A stretch of 64,000 bases of DNA from Chloroflexota bacterium (GCA_004297765.1 SCTZ01000177.1:16930-80929), one strand, 5' to 3'; positions 9,490 to 17,960 are shown, numbered from the stretch's first letter. The notes: generated by a model from the sequence alone, not told the origin. A program made the numbers and translations.

Positions 9490-9828
9490 CGTCACTCCTT
9501 TTGACGCTCCTATTGTCGCACAGCACCATCCGTCATGCAACTACCCTTGTCAGGGTGTCTGGTTATGACGCCAGCAGCTAAAGCAAACGCTATGACGACT
9601 GTGCTCGTCAAGAAAGAGAACGTCCCCTTTTGTGCGCAGGTGACGTTACAACTGCCGAGCATAGAACAAGAAGTGACGGAACAATGCACCACGCATTTGG
9701 GGTGCACAAAGTACTATGGAGTGCTGCCGGTCCGTGTGCTATAGTAGTGCCACAGTTGGGCATTCGCGCGGTGGGTCTCTGGACGTTGCCTTCAGCTCGA
9801 TAGCTCGATGCGCAAGGAGGGAGAGGTC
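9490..9828. other. Divergent intergenic region
   Basis: Separates the dehydratase-like gene (minus) from the solute-binding/VWA operon (plus). It must contain promoters for both, but no clear -35/-10 pair was found. A short hairpin with 6-base arms (TGCACC/GGTGCA) lies near 9684-9705. No supported gene. Confidence 0.35.
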
Positions 9829-9906
9829 ATGGCTGGGTACGAGGGCAGTCTGGACATGCTGAAGCTGCTGCTTACGGCCAAGACGTGGTGCCATGCGACC
9901 GACTAG
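9829..9906 (+). CDS. Small 25-codon leader ORF overlapping the next gene
   Basis: ATG at 9829 preceded by a very strong ribosome binding site (AAGGAGGGAGAGGTC). It encodes 25 residues (begins MAGYEGSLDMLKLLLTAKTW) and ends at 9906, overlapping the ATG of the solute-binding protein at 9893 in another frame. The downstream gene has no ribosome binding site of its own, so it is probably translated by coupling through this ORF. The peptide has no recognised motif. It may be a coupling leader rather than a functional protein. Confidence 0.5.
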   Translation: MAGYEGSLDMLKLLLTAKTWCHATD

Positions 9907-11065
9907 ACTGGTCATCCTCACATTGGTGCTGGCCCTCGTGGCGGGCATCGTCTACATGTTGACCAATCGACCTACGCAGGAGGCCGCGCCCACCGGTCCA
10001 GTGCACATCAGTGTGGCCTCGGCCATCGCGGCCGAGCCCTGGGTTTCCGCCGCTGCCAAGGAGTTCTCCGACCGAGAGTACGAGCTAAACGGGACGCGGC
10101 GCAAGGTTACCGTGGATGTCTATCCCCTCGACGGTGTCACCGCCCTCAACAAGTGGGCCGGCGGCGAGTTCCAGACGCCGCCCACGGCCTGGGTGGCCGA
10201 GTCGCGCGACTGGGTGAACCAGGCCAACGCCGTGGCCGGGGATCACTACAATCAGGACATCTTCCTGGGCGGCGGCCAGTATCGAGATCAATCGGTCGCC
10301 ATGTCTCCCGAAGTGTGGGCCGTTTTCAAGTCTCGCGCCGTCGTGCTGGAGAAGAAGTTCGGCCGGCCGCTGGACTGGGAAATGGCTCACACCGCGGCCG
10401 TCTCCAAAGGCTGGGAAGATCTGGGCGGCGAGAGCGGCTGGGGGCGCTTCAAGCTCGTCATCCCCCACCCCAAGCGCGATCCCGCCGGCCTGGCCGCCAT
10501 GGTTAGCGCCGCCGGCGCCTATTTCCAGAAGCCTGCGGTCTCCACCGACGAGCTGGGCGACGGGAAGTTCTTGAGCTGGCTCAAAGAACTGTTGAACACC
10601 GTCGTCGACTTCCAGCCCTACGGGGCGGAGAACATGGTGCTCTACGGTCCGTCGGCCGGCGATGCCGGCCAGGTGCTGGAGAACTATCTGCTTCTCAACG
10701 CGGAGGCTATCGAGAAGCGCTGGGGTGACGGTCTGATGGTGGTTTACCCGGACCCTGTCGCCTGGTATGACTTCCCCTTCGCCATCTACATGGGCAAGGA
10801 GAAGGAGTCCAGTGCCGCCGAAAAGGACGCCGCCGTTCTGTTCAAGCAGTTTCTTCTCTCTGACGCGCAGCAGGTCGGCACGCTCAGCTTCGGGCTGCGG
10901 CCGGCCAGCCCGGACGTGTCGACCGATAACCCAAGCAGCCTGATCAAGCGCTACGCGGCGTTCGGCTTCAAGGAGCGCGTTCCGTCCTCGTCCAAGATGC
11001 GCCAGGCCTCACGCTCCGGACTGGTAGCGTTGGGCGCCTGGTTCGTCAACAACTACGAGAAGTAG
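9893..11065 (+). CDS. Membrane-anchored extracellular solute-binding-like protein
   Basis: A 390-residue protein with an N-terminal anchor or signal (RLVILTLVLALVAGIVYML) and a periplasmic-binding-protein type II-like body. The segment VHISVASAIAAEPWVSAAAKEF at its start and the later FAIYMGKEKESS and FKQFLLSDAQQVGT segments resemble extracellular solute-binding proteins. No permease or ATPase gene is nearby. The next gene starts 10 bases downstream and contains a related binding domain joined to a VWA domain. The two probably form a surface complex; ligand unknown. Confidence 0.7.
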   Translation: MRPTRLVILTLVLALVAGIVYMLTNRPTQEAAPTGPVHISVASAIAAEPWVSAAAKEFSDREYELNGTRRKVTVDVYPLDGVTALNKWAGGEFQTPPTAWVAESRDWVNQANAVAGDHYNQDIFLGGGQYRDQSVAMSPEVWAVFKSRAVVLEKKFGRPLDWEMAHTAAVSKGWEDLGGESGWGRFKLVIPHPKRDPAGLAAMVSAAGAYFQKPAVSTDELGDGKFLSWLKELLNTVVDFQPYGAENMVLYGPSAGDAGQVLENYLLLNAEAIEKRWGDGLMVVYPDPVAWYDFPFAIYMGKEKESSAAEKDAAVLFKQFLLSDAQQVGTLSFGLRPASPDVSTDNPSSLIKRYAAFGFKERVPSSSKMRQASRSGLVALGAWFVNNYEK

Positions 11066-11075
11066 GAACGGAATA

Positions 11076-12731
11076 ATGAAGCGCCTGATGCCATTCCTCC
11101 TTGTTCCTTTGCTCCTGGCCACGTTGCTGACCGCTTGTGGAGGGTCGGATCCGTCGCGAGATAGCTCACTCAAGGAGATCAAGGTCGCCTACGATCCCAA
11201 CAAGGCTGAGCTCTTCGAGGATCTGCTGAAAACATACAACGCCAGGGCCAGCGTCAAGGTGCGGGGGCAGAAGCTGGAGATCCCGCAGATTCTGGAAGCA
11301 ATTCCCGCGGGCGATCTGATCGCCGTCAGCCCTGATTCCGCGCTCTGGCTGGAGAGCTTCGATCGGGCCTATCAGGAGTCGCATCCCGAGACATCATCCA
11401 TCATCGGGACCACCGTCCGCTACGCCACCACCCCCGTGGTCATCGCCACCTGGCGTGGTCGCGAGGGCGAGCTGGGCGTGGCAGGAGAGCGCGGCTGGGC
11501 GTCGTTGCTCCAGCGGTCCTCGCGCGATGTGAGCTACCGATGGAGTCATGGCTCTCCGCGGGCATCGGCCTCCGGTATGCTAGCCCTGACGGCGGAGTTC
11601 TACGCGGGCGCAAAGAAGACCTTCGGCCTGACCAAGGCAGACGCCGATCAGGAAGATGTTCGCCGCTACGTCTCCGAGATCGAGAAGACCATCGCGCGCT
11701 ACGGTGGCGAGTCCGACGCTGCCCTGATAGAGTACTTGCTGAAAGAGGGGCCGAATGCGCTCTCGGCCATGGTGATGCCCGAGGCCTCGGTTTTCGACTT
11801 CAACCGGCGCAGTCAGAACGCCAAGCTCTATGCGATCCAGCCGGCAGAGGGCACTCTGATGCTCGATCATCCGCTGGTTCTGCTGGAAACTGCCAATCTC
11901 ACGCCCGAGCAGAGGCGCGCCTTCCTAGATTTCTCTCGGTTTCTGACGGGCCCCGATGGACAGTCTATCGTGGTCAAGCATGGGTATCGGCCCGTCGATC
12001 TGGCCTTTGACGCGAGCAAATCGCCGCTAGGTGGCCAGGGTCTCTCAACCAACCAGCCTCGTCTCTTGCAGATGCCGTCGACAGGAACGTTGAGCTACCT
12101 CCGCGCAGCCTGGTCCTCCGGACTGAAGCGACGTGCCAATATCATACTGGTGGTGGACGTCTCGGGCTCGATGGAGGGCGAGAAGCTGAAGCGCACCCGG
12201 GAGGCGCTGACCTCTTTTATCAAGCAAGTGCCGTCAGACGAGGAGCGCGTTGGGTTGATCACCTTCTCAAGCGACGTGGAAGAGGCCGTTCCTCTTGGCC
12301 GTCTGGGCGACAACCGCCAGAAGCTTCTGAGCCGAGCCGATCAGTTGACCGCCGGCGGCAACACGGCGCTGTTCTACGCCGTCTGGCGGGCGCATCGCCT
12401 GCTGGTGCAGATGAACGATGCCGAGCGGATCAACGTGGTGGTGGCCATGACCGACGGGCAGGAGAACGCCTCCAGTAACTTCAGTGGGCGCAACCTATCC
12501 CGGGTGGGCACGGTCCCCCGCATCACTGGCAACGGCGCCACCGACGTGGATCCGCTCCGACGCGCTCTGACGCAGAGCGGCCCGGGCATCCAGATCTTCA
12601 CGGTTGGCTACGGCGCGGAAGTCGATCTGAACATGCTGAGCTCGCTTGCGACCTCCTTTGGCGGCCAAGCCTACCGCGCGGACCCCGAGACGATCCGGAA
12701 GCTCTATGAGTTGATTTCGCAGAATTTCTAG
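11076..12731 (+). CDS. Lipoprotein with solute-binding-like domain and C-terminal VWA domain
   Basis: A 551-residue protein. The N-terminus is a lipoprotein signal with lipobox LLTAC. Residues about 30-330 form a solute-binding-like domain. The C-terminus from about residue 350 is a von Willebrand factor A domain with the metal-ion-dependent adhesion motif DVSGS (in ILVVDVSGSMEGEKL) and a downstream AMTDGQEN. VWA domains bind proteins through a metal ion, so this is likely an exposed scaffold or receptor. The pairing with the preceding binding protein and the following coiled-coil membrane protein suggests one envelope-associated system. Confidence 0.85.
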   Translation: MKRLMPFLLVPLLLATLLTACGGSDPSRDSSLKEIKVAYDPNKAELFEDLLKTYNARASVKVRGQKLEIPQILEAIPAGDLIAVSPDSALWLESFDRAYQESHPETSSIIGTTVRYATTPVVIATWRGREGELGVAGERGWASLLQRSSRDVSYRWSHGSPRASASGMLALTAEFYAGAKKTFGLTKADADQEDVRRYVSEIEKTIARYGGESDAALIEYLLKEGPNALSAMVMPEASVFDFNRRSQNAKLYAIQPAEGTLMLDHPLVLLETANLTPEQRRAFLDFSRFLTGPDGQSIVVKHGYRPVDLAFDASKSPLGGQGLSTNQPRLLQMPSTGTLSYLRAAWSSGLKRRANIILVVDVSGSMEGEKLKRTREALTSFIKQVPSDEERVGLITFSSDVEEAVPLGRLGDNRQKLLSRADQLTAGGNTALFYAVWRAHRLLVQMNDAERINVVVAMTDGQENASSNFSGRNLSRVGTVPRITGNGATDVDPLRRALTQSGPGIQIFTVGYGAEVDLNMLSSLATSFGGQAYRADPETIRKLYELISQNF

Positions 12732-12745
12732 CGCGTCGACAGACC

Positions 12746-12791
12746 GGGGGTTCGGGGGTGTCCCCCGTATAACCCCCAACCACATACGGGG
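12746..12791 (+). terminator. Composite hairpin with two mutually exclusive folds
   Basis: Downstream of the VWA gene the stem GGGGGTT (12746-12752) can pair with AACCCCC (12771-12777) and encloses a second stem, CGGGGG/CCCCCG (12753-12767). Alternatively CCCCGTAT (12763-12770) can pair with ATACGGGG (12784-12791). The folds overlap and exclude each other. No U-tract follows, so rho-independent termination is uncertain. Confidence 0.45.
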
Positions 12792-12836
12792 TGGCGCGGG
12801 GTCATTCCCGAGCAGATTCCTTGTTTCTGGACTGGG

Positions 12837-13589
12837 ATGCACATGCGCAGCCAGCGACTCAACAGAAGAATAGCCTATGCCCTCTCTCGTCCCACGGCTT
12901 ATCTCATCGTGGGACTGGTCTTCCTGGCGGTGGTGGTGGCCGTGATCGGGCGCTGGCCGAGCTGGGTCATCGGAGCCAGCATCGCCGTCGGTCTGGTGCT
13001 GTTCGGGTTGTTGATCCTGGACGCGCTGTTCGACCCGAACACGGAGCGCGAGGCGGCCCTGTCCGACGTGGACCCCGGGCGGGTGCGGGACCCGGCCCTT
13101 CGCGAGAAGCTCCGCAAGGCCCTGGAGTACGTCCGGGCCGCGCAGCAACTGGTCAAGCAGGACAAGAGCGGTCTGCTCGATACGGCCGACGAAGAGCTAC
13201 CCGAGCTGGAGCGGGCCGCGCGCTCGATCTACCAGATGAGCCTGCGTTTGCAGGAGTTCCGGGCCGATCGCCTTCTCCAACGGGACCTGGCCGATCTGCG
13301 GAAGTTGAGCAAGCAAGAAGGACCGCTCAACCCGGATCGGGAGGCACAACTGAAGACCCTCCGGCGACTCGACGACCTGGTGAGCAAGGCCGAGCAGGCC
13401 ATCGACAGCGCTCTGGCGGACCTCGGCCGCTCCTACGCGGAAATGCAGGCCATCAAGGTTACGCCGGGGCTCTGCGGCCGGGCGACGGATTCGTTGGAGC
13501 AGCTCCAGTCCAGCACGCGGCGGCTGTCCGATCTGGCCCAGGGCTACGACGAGGCATACGGCGGCCGCACGGTGCCCGGGAACTCGTGA
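12837..13589 (+). CDS. Two-TM coiled-coil protein of unknown function
   Basis: A 250-residue protein with two adjacent membrane helices near the N-terminus (YLIVGLVFLAVVVAVIG and WVIGASIAVGLVLFGLLIL). A charged, heptad-like helical domain to the C-terminus follows (LREKLRKALEYVRAAQQLVK; LADLRKLSKQEG). No catalytic motif is visible. It sits between the VWA lipoprotein and another solute-binding lipoprotein, all in the same direction, so it may be the membrane scaffold of that group. The ATG has only a weak upstream site. An in-frame ATG at 12843 is an alternative. Confidence 0.65.
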   Translation: MHMRSQRLNRRIAYALSRPTAYLIVGLVFLAVVVAVIGRWPSWVIGASIAVGLVLFGLLILDALFDPNTEREAALSDVDPGRVRDPALREKLRKALEYVRAAQQLVKQDKSGLLDTADEELPELERAARSIYQMSLRLQEFRADRLLQRDLADLRKLSKQEGPLNPDREAQLKTLRRLDDLVSKAEQAIDSALADLGRSYAEMQAIKVTPGLCGRATDSLEQLQSSTRRLSDLAQGYDEAYGGRTVPGNS

Positions 13590-13605
13590 GCGCGGAGGTG
13601 ACGTG

Positions 13606-14838
13606 GTGAGTATAAGACAGCGCCAGGTCTTGTCGCCTGGCGGGAGAGCGTGGGAACTCTTCCACATGTCTCACAAGGAACTGCAGCGGGTGTCCGCCGC
13701 AGCCATGGTCGCGCTGCTGCTTGTTAGTCTCGCCCTGGTCGGCTGCGCTTCCGAGCTTTCGGGTGAGAGCTACCTCTACGTGGCCGTGCCCTTGACCGGT
13801 GATATGGCTAGCCGGGGACAGGAGATCGCGGGCGGCGTGCGGCTGCGGGCCGACGAGGTCAACCGCGCCGGCGGAATCCTGGGCAAACGCGTGGTGGTGC
13901 GGACCCTGGACGACGGCGGCGACGGTGACACGGCCGTCGAGGCGGCCCAGCAGGTGTCCGCGGCTGTGCGCAAGGGGGAGCCCGTGCTCGGCGTGGTCGG
14001 CCATTACAACTCCGGAGCCACCGGCCCGGCCCTGGACAAAGTCTACAAAGACCTGGACATCGTGGTCGTCACGCCTGGCTCGTCCAACGCTACCCTGACC
14101 CAGAAGGGCTACACGCGTTTCTTCCGGGTGGTCTCCACCGACGATATTCAGGGACCGGTGGATGCCCGCAAGGTCCTCTCTCTGGGCTGGAAGCGGATAG
14201 CCGTCCTGCACACCGATAACCTGTACGCCACGGGGCTGGCCTCTGCCTTCACGGATGAGCTGAAGCGGCGAGGTGTCGAGCCCATCGTGGACATCGAGAT
14301 GAAGTACAACAATGTGGGCGCTTACTTGCGCGAGTTGCAGGGCAACGTGGACAAGACCCTGGCCCTCAGCCCCGACGGCATCTTCTTTGCCGGCGACTAT
14401 CCCGAGGGTATTCCGCTTCTGGAGTCCTTGCGCACGGCGGGTTACCAGGGCGGGTTCATGACGGGCGACTCGGTCATGGAGTACGAGTTCATCGACACTC
14501 TGGGTTCCAAAGCCGAGGGCGCCTTCATCTCCAACATCCAGCCCGAGATGGCCGCCGCGGCCACAGAGAGCTGGAAGAGCGCCTATCGCTCCCTGGAAAA
14601 GCGCAGCCCGGGCATGGACTCCATCACCGGCTATGCCGCTGCCCAGGTACTGCTCGAGGGCATCAAGCAAGCTAACACATTGCGCGGTGCGGCCGTGGCC
14701 GATAGCTTGCGCAAGCTGGAGCTGAAGACCCCCGTTGGCGATTGGTCCGCCGACGCCAAAGGTGACATGCGCGTACGCAAGATATACCTCTTCCAGGTCA
14801 GGGGCGGTGTCTTTGAACAGGTCGGAGAAGAGCGATGA
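13606..14838 (+). CDS. Branched-chain amino acid-type ABC substrate-binding lipoprotein (LivJ/LivK-like)
   Basis: A periplasmic-binding protein type I of about 410 residues, as in Leu/Ile/Val and amide receptors. The body starts VAVPLTGDMASRGQEIAGGV and continues with NRAGGILGKRVVV, GVVGHYNSGAT and the FVRVVSTDD-like segment. A hydrophobic stretch ends at a lipobox (ALVGC). GTG at 13606 (or 13603) is favoured by GGAGG at 13594-13598; ATG at 13666 would give a shorter signal. No cognate permease is present, so it may serve as a sensing receptor with the preceding VWA module. Ligand unknown. Confidence 0.82.
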   Translation: MSIRQRQVLSPGGRAWELFHMSHKELQRVSAAAMVALLLVSLALVGCASELSGESYLYVAVPLTGDMASRGQEIAGGVRLRADEVNRAGGILGKRVVVRTLDDGGDGDTAVEAAQQVSAAVRKGEPVLGVVGHYNSGATGPALDKVYKDLDIVVVTPGSSNATLTQKGYTRFFRVVSTDDIQGPVDARKVLSLGWKRIAVLHTDNLYATGLASAFTDELKRRGVEPIVDIEMKYNNVGAYLRELQGNVDKTLALSPDGIFFAGDYPEGIPLLESLRTAGYQGGFMTGDSVMEYEFIDTLGSKAEGAFISNIQPEMAAAATESWKSAYRSLEKRSPGMDSITGYAAAQVLLEGIKQANTLRGAAVADSLRKLELKTPVGDWSADAKGDMRVRKIYLFQVRGGVFEQVGEER

Positions 14839-14893
14839 TTTGCCAGAACACACCAAAGTCCTGTATGCTCTCCTGCGAGAGGAGGTGCGCTCC

Positions 14894-15907
14894 ATGGAAG
14901 TCGTGCCTGGCATCCACCAACTGAAGGTCCCCATCCCCGACAATCCCCTGGGTTTCCTGAACTCGTATCTAATCCGTGGCGACGGTCATTACGTACTCGT
15001 GGATACGGGTTGGAACGCCAAGGACTCCTTCGCGTCCCTAGAACAGCAGCTCAACGAGATCGGGGTCAGGTTCACCGACATCTCGCAGGTCGTCATCACG
15101 CACATACATCCCGATCACTTCGGCCTTGCGGGCAAGATCAAGGAGGTCTCCGGCGCCGAGGTCGTCGTCCACGAGGTGGAGAAGTCCTTCATCGAGCTGC
15201 GCTACCAGAATTGGAAGGTGTTGTTGCAGGAGATGGCCACTTGGATGCATGTCAACGGTGTGCCCGGGGCGGACCTGGTGAAGCTGCGTAACGCGTCAGA
15301 GGAGATCATGGATGTGGAGTACCTGTCCGATCCGGACAGGACCGTGAGCGGCGGCGAGACCATCGAGGTCGGGTCCATGCGCTTCGAGATAATGTGGACG
15401 CCCGGTCACTCGCCGGGGCATATCTGCCTCTACGAAGCCCAGCGGCGCGTGCTGTTGTCAGGCGATCACGTGCTGCCCGTGATCACGCCGAACGTCAGCC
15501 TCCATTCCCAGAGCTTCGGCAATCCGCTGGCGGACTACGTGGACGCCCTGAGAGCCGTGGGGCGCTTGCCGGTGGATATTGTCCTGCCCGCCCACGAAGA
15601 CATCTTCTATGATCTGCCGAAGCGGGTGCAGGAGATCCTGGCTCATCACGAAGCGCGCGAGCGTGCGATTCTCGATGCTATCGGCGAAACGCCGCGCACC
15701 GCCTACGAGATCGCCTGCATCATCCCCTGGGAGCTAATGGGGCGAACCTGGGAGGAGATACCGGCCTGGGAGAAGCGTTCGGCGACTACCGAGACCCTGG
15801 CCCATCTGGAGCATATGCACACCAAGGACCTGGTGGAGAAAACCAACCTGCACGGGCTGGTTTACTACGGCAAGCGGGCTGGGCTATCGCCCATACCGCC
15901 CGAGTAG
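14894..15907 (+). CDS. MBL-fold metallo-hydrolase
   Basis: A 337-residue metallo-beta-lactamase-fold protein. The metal-binding signature is HIHPDH (in VVITHIHPDHFGLAG), with further ligands in WTPGHSPGH, LLSGDHVLP and VLPAHED. The N-terminus (GFLNSYLIRGDGHYVLVDTG) is typical of glyoxalase II-like hydrolases. A C-terminal winged-helix-like tail of about 80 residues is common in this subgroup. Start at ATG 14894 because GGAGG lies 8 bases upstream; the open frame runs further back into the preceding gene. Substrate unknown; a thioester or lactonase activity would fit the fold. Confidence 0.85.
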   Translation: MEVVPGIHQLKVPIPDNPLGFLNSYLIRGDGHYVLVDTGWNAKDSFASLEQQLNEIGVRFTDISQVVITHIHPDHFGLAGKIKEVSGAEVVVHEVEKSFIELRYQNWKVLLQEMATWMHVNGVPGADLVKLRNASEEIMDVEYLSDPDRTVSGGETIEVGSMRFEIMWTPGHSPGHICLYEAQRRVLLSGDHVLPVITPNVSLHSQSFGNPLADYVDALRAVGRLPVDIVLPAHEDIFYDLPKRVQEILAHHEARERAILDAIGETPRTAYEIACIIPWELMGRTWEEIPAWEKRSATTETLAHLEHMHTKDLVEKTNLHGLVYYGKRAGLSPIPPE

Positions 15908-15930
15908 TCGGTCCATTCTCGCTTACTCTT

Positions 15931-15982
15931 CTTCCCTGGGGTGGGGCTTCCCTCAAACGACGCCACAATTGAGGAAGGGCGC
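15931..15982. repeat. Isolated right end of intergenic repeat family A
   Basis: The block CCTGGGGTGGGG, then CCTCAA, then GCCACAATTGAGGAA matches the right ends of the complete family A elements at 50339-50507, 53049-53198 and 54158-54324. The left part and the variable hairpin are missing, so this is a decayed or truncated copy. It shows that the GTG at 15941 lies in repeat DNA and is not the start of the antiporter. Confidence 0.65.
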
Positions 15983-16054
15983 CTAATCCTGACACGTGAC
16001 CCCATTCATCAGCCTGATCTCCCGCCAGATCGCGCGGACGAACGAAGACCGAGG

Positions 16055-17185
16055 ATGCCGGACAAAGCCAAGAAGAAACACCACAAGAAGAAAGCTGCGG
16101 TCAGCCTGCTCGACTTCATGCGTGAGAGCTGGCTGAACTGGCTGTTGCTGCTCGTGCCGGTGAGCATAGCCATCGAGCTACTTGGATTGCCCAAGCTCTG
16201 GCTCTTCGTCGCCTCGGCGCTAGCCATCATCCCGCTGGCGGGGTTGATCGGTCATGCTACCGAGCAGTTGGCGCATCGCGTTGGGCCGGGCATCGGCGGG
16301 TTTCTCAACGCCACCTTCGGCAACGCCACCGAGTTGATCATCGCCCTCTTCGCTCTGCGGGCTGGTCTACCGGAGGTTGTGAAGGCCTCTATAACCGGCA
16401 GCATCATCGGCAATATCCTGCTGGTGCTGGGGCTGAGCATGCTCATGGGTGGTTGGAGGCGAGACAAGCAGATCTTCAATCGAACCAGCGCGGGGGCTAG
16501 CTCGGCCATGCTCTTCCTGGCCGTCGTCGCTCTGGTAATGCCGGCCGTCTTCGATCTGACCATCTTTGGCAGCCTCGAGTTTGTCACGCCCGCCATCGAG
16601 CACCTGAGCCTGCTGGTGGCGATCGTGCTCATCCTCACCTACGTGGCCAGCCTGGTCTTCTCGCTCAAGACGCACCGCGAGCTATTTACCTCGGTCCCGA
16701 CCGAGCCGGAAGAGGCGCGGCTCAGCCTTCGCAACTCGATCCTGCTCCTCTTCGCGGCGACCATCGTAACGGCGGTGGAGGCAGAGCTGCTGGTGGACGG
16801 TATCCACGAGGCGACGGCGGCCCTGGGCATGACGGAGTTCTTCGTCGGAGTGATCGTGGTGGCCGTGGTGGGCAACGCGGCCGAGCACTTCGCGGCCGTC
16901 GTCATGGCCATCAAGAACAAGATGGATCTGGCGGTAAACATCGCCACTGGCTCCAGCACCCAGATCGCCCTCTTCGTCGCGCCGGTGCTCGTGCTGGTTT
17001 CGTTCCTGTTCGGCCAGCCCATGTCGCTGGTCTTCAACTCCTTCGAGATCGTGGGCGTTGCCCTTTCGGTGGTCGCACTAACCGTCGTCTCCCTGGACGG
17101 CGAGTCCAACTGGTTCGAGGGCCTCCAGCTCCTAGCCGTCTACGTGGTCCTGGCCATCGTCTTCTACTTCGTGCCGGCGCCGTAG
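16055..17185 (+). CDS. Calcium/proton antiporter, CaCA superfamily (Cax type)
   Basis: A 376-residue membrane protein with about 11 helices in two homologous halves. Both alpha-repeat signatures are present: GGFLNATFGNATELIIALF in the first half and GNAAEHFAAVVMAIKNKMDL with SSTQIALFVAP in the second. Family members export Ca2+ in exchange for protons. The Lys/His-rich N-terminus (DKAKKKHHKKK) should be cytosolic. ATG 16055 was chosen over the upstream GTG at 15941 because that region is repeat DNA; its ribosome binding site (GAGG) is weak and very close. Confidence 0.9.
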   Translation: MPDKAKKKHHKKKAAVSLLDFMRESWLNWLLLLVPVSIAIELLGLPKLWLFVASALAIIPLAGLIGHATEQLAHRVGPGIGGFLNATFGNATELIIALFALRAGLPEVVKASITGSIIGNILLVLGLSMLMGGWRRDKQIFNRTSAGASSAMLFLAVVALVMPAVFDLTIFGSLEFVTPAIEHLSLLVAIVLILTYVASLVFSLKTHRELFTSVPTEPEEARLSLRNSILLLFAATIVTAVEAELLVDGIHEATAALGMTEFFVGVIVVAVVGNAAEHFAAVVMAIKNKMDLAVNIATGSSTQIALFVAPVLVLVSFLFGQPMSLVFNSFEIVGVALSVVALTVVSLDGESNWFEGLQLLAVYVVLAIVFYFVPAP

Positions 17186-17221
17186 CAGACGGGGTACGTT
17201 GTTGGTGCGACACCGACGCTG

Positions 17222-17254
17222 AGACCGACTCGGTCTCGGAGACCGAGTCGGTCT
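17222..17254. repeat. Perfect 16-bp-arm palindrome
   Basis: AGACCGACTCGGTCTC at 17222-17237, a single G, then its exact reverse complement at 17239-17254. Each arm is itself nearly self-complementary (GAGACCGA/TCGGTCTC), so more than one fold is possible. It lies 37 bases downstream of the antiporter stop and could end its transcript, but no T-tract follows. Confidence 0.7.
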
Positions 17255-17306
17255 GAGGTAGCAAGACGGCGCTGATCTGGACCCAAAAGCAGCCAAGCAC
17301 CCTCGG

Positions 17307-17335
17307 TTGACAGGACCGCGCGGTTCGACTAGAAT
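17307..17335 (+). promoter_or_regulatory. Sigma-70 promoter of tRNA-Thr
   Basis: TTGACA at 17307-17312, a 17-base spacer, then TAGAAT at 17330-17335. The mature tRNA starts 32 bases after the -10 box. The leader contains a 9-bp hairpin (17339-17347 with 17361-17369) whose right arm overlaps the first three tRNA bases. Confidence 0.8.
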
Positions 17336-17366
17336 ATTGGCTGGTTCCGCCGGGCGGACCGAACCA

Positions 17367-17442
17367 GCCAGCGTAGCTCAGTTGGCAGAGCAGCGGTTTC
17401 GTAAACCGCAGGTCAAGGGTTCGAATCCCTTCGCTGGCTCCA
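17367..17442 (+). tRNA. tRNA-Thr (anticodon CGT)
   Basis: The acceptor stem GCCAGCG pairs with CGCTGGC, followed by discriminator T and an encoded CCA. The D-arm is GCTCAGTTGGCAGAGC. The anticodon stem GCGGT/ACCGC encloses the loop TTCGTAA, giving anticodon CGT, which reads ACG (Thr). The T-arm contains GGTTCGAATCC. It has its own promoter upstream and a hairpin terminator downstream, so it is a single-gene unit. Confidence 0.96.
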
Positions 17443-17467
17443 GGTAAAGTGCACCCGCACGCCAGAT

Positions 17468-17513
17468 ATGAGCCATTCGAGCTATCAAATAGCCGAGTGG
17501 CTCATCTGCTTTT
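17468..17513 (+). terminator. Rho-independent terminator after tRNA-Thr
   Basis: An imperfect stem of about 16 bp (17468-17484 with 17490-17505, one mismatch and one bulge) beginning ATGAGCCA and ending TGGCTCAT, followed by CTGCTTTT. The tandem motif TTGGCACCG repeated 11 bases apart begins at the end of the T-tract. Confidence 0.7.
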
Positions 17514-17960
17514 GGCACCGGATTGGCACCGAAGCATGGTCGGCGACAGCGGAAAGCCTACGATCGCTTGATGCCTGGGTGGCTTAGGTTCGAGACGAGT
17601 AGTTAGTCATGATTGGAAACACCGGCGTGCTGGTTTCTGGCGCCCGACAGTGGAATACTGGCGGAAGCAGCGTGCCCGCTGCCGCGGTCAGCGTAAGAAC
17701 CTGTTTGACCGGCGCCGCGTGGCGGTTGTCCTTATCCTGGAAGGCATGGCAGACATCCCTCATCGCGACAAGGCGTGGTCACATCGGCGCCGACCTCGCC
17801 CACCACCGTCCACCCGTTGGCAGACATCCCTCATCGCGACAAGGCGTGGTCACAGTACCGGTGTTCCAAAGGACATCGAAGACGTGTGCCTCCTTGCCCT
17901 CGCCAATGTCAGTGCCAACGCCGGCCGGGGTGTCGAACACCCCGATGCGGGCCGCTGGCA
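17514..17960. other. Non-coding stretch downstream of tRNA with two direct repeats
   Basis: Lies between the tRNA terminator and the end of the minus-strand operon. It holds the direct repeat pair at 17747-17854. No integrase or other gene was recognised. Small plus-strand frames here lack ribosome binding sites. Confidence 0.4.
17747..17854. repeat. Two identical 37-base direct repeats separated by 34 bases
   Basis: Copies at 17747-17783 and 17818-17854 are identical, starting TGGCAGACATCCCTCATCGC and ending GGCGTGGTCACA. The 37/34 geometry is like a CRISPR repeat and spacer. However, there are only two copies, no third degenerate copy at the same period on either side, and no cas gene in the window. 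A local duplication is equally possible. Confidence 0.6.

Noticed and set aside
13459..14943. 494-codon open frame on the minus strand
   Set aside because: Antisense to the LivJ-like binding protein in high-GC DNA; no motif or ribosome binding site.
15941..16054. Using GTG 15941 as the start of the Ca2+/H+ antiporter
   Set aside because: The stretch is a family A repeat end, and the family-like N-terminus begins at ATG 16055.
17747..17854. Calling the two 37-base repeats a CRISPR array
   Set aside because: Only two copies, no third degenerate repeat at the same step, and no cas genes; kept as a repeat.
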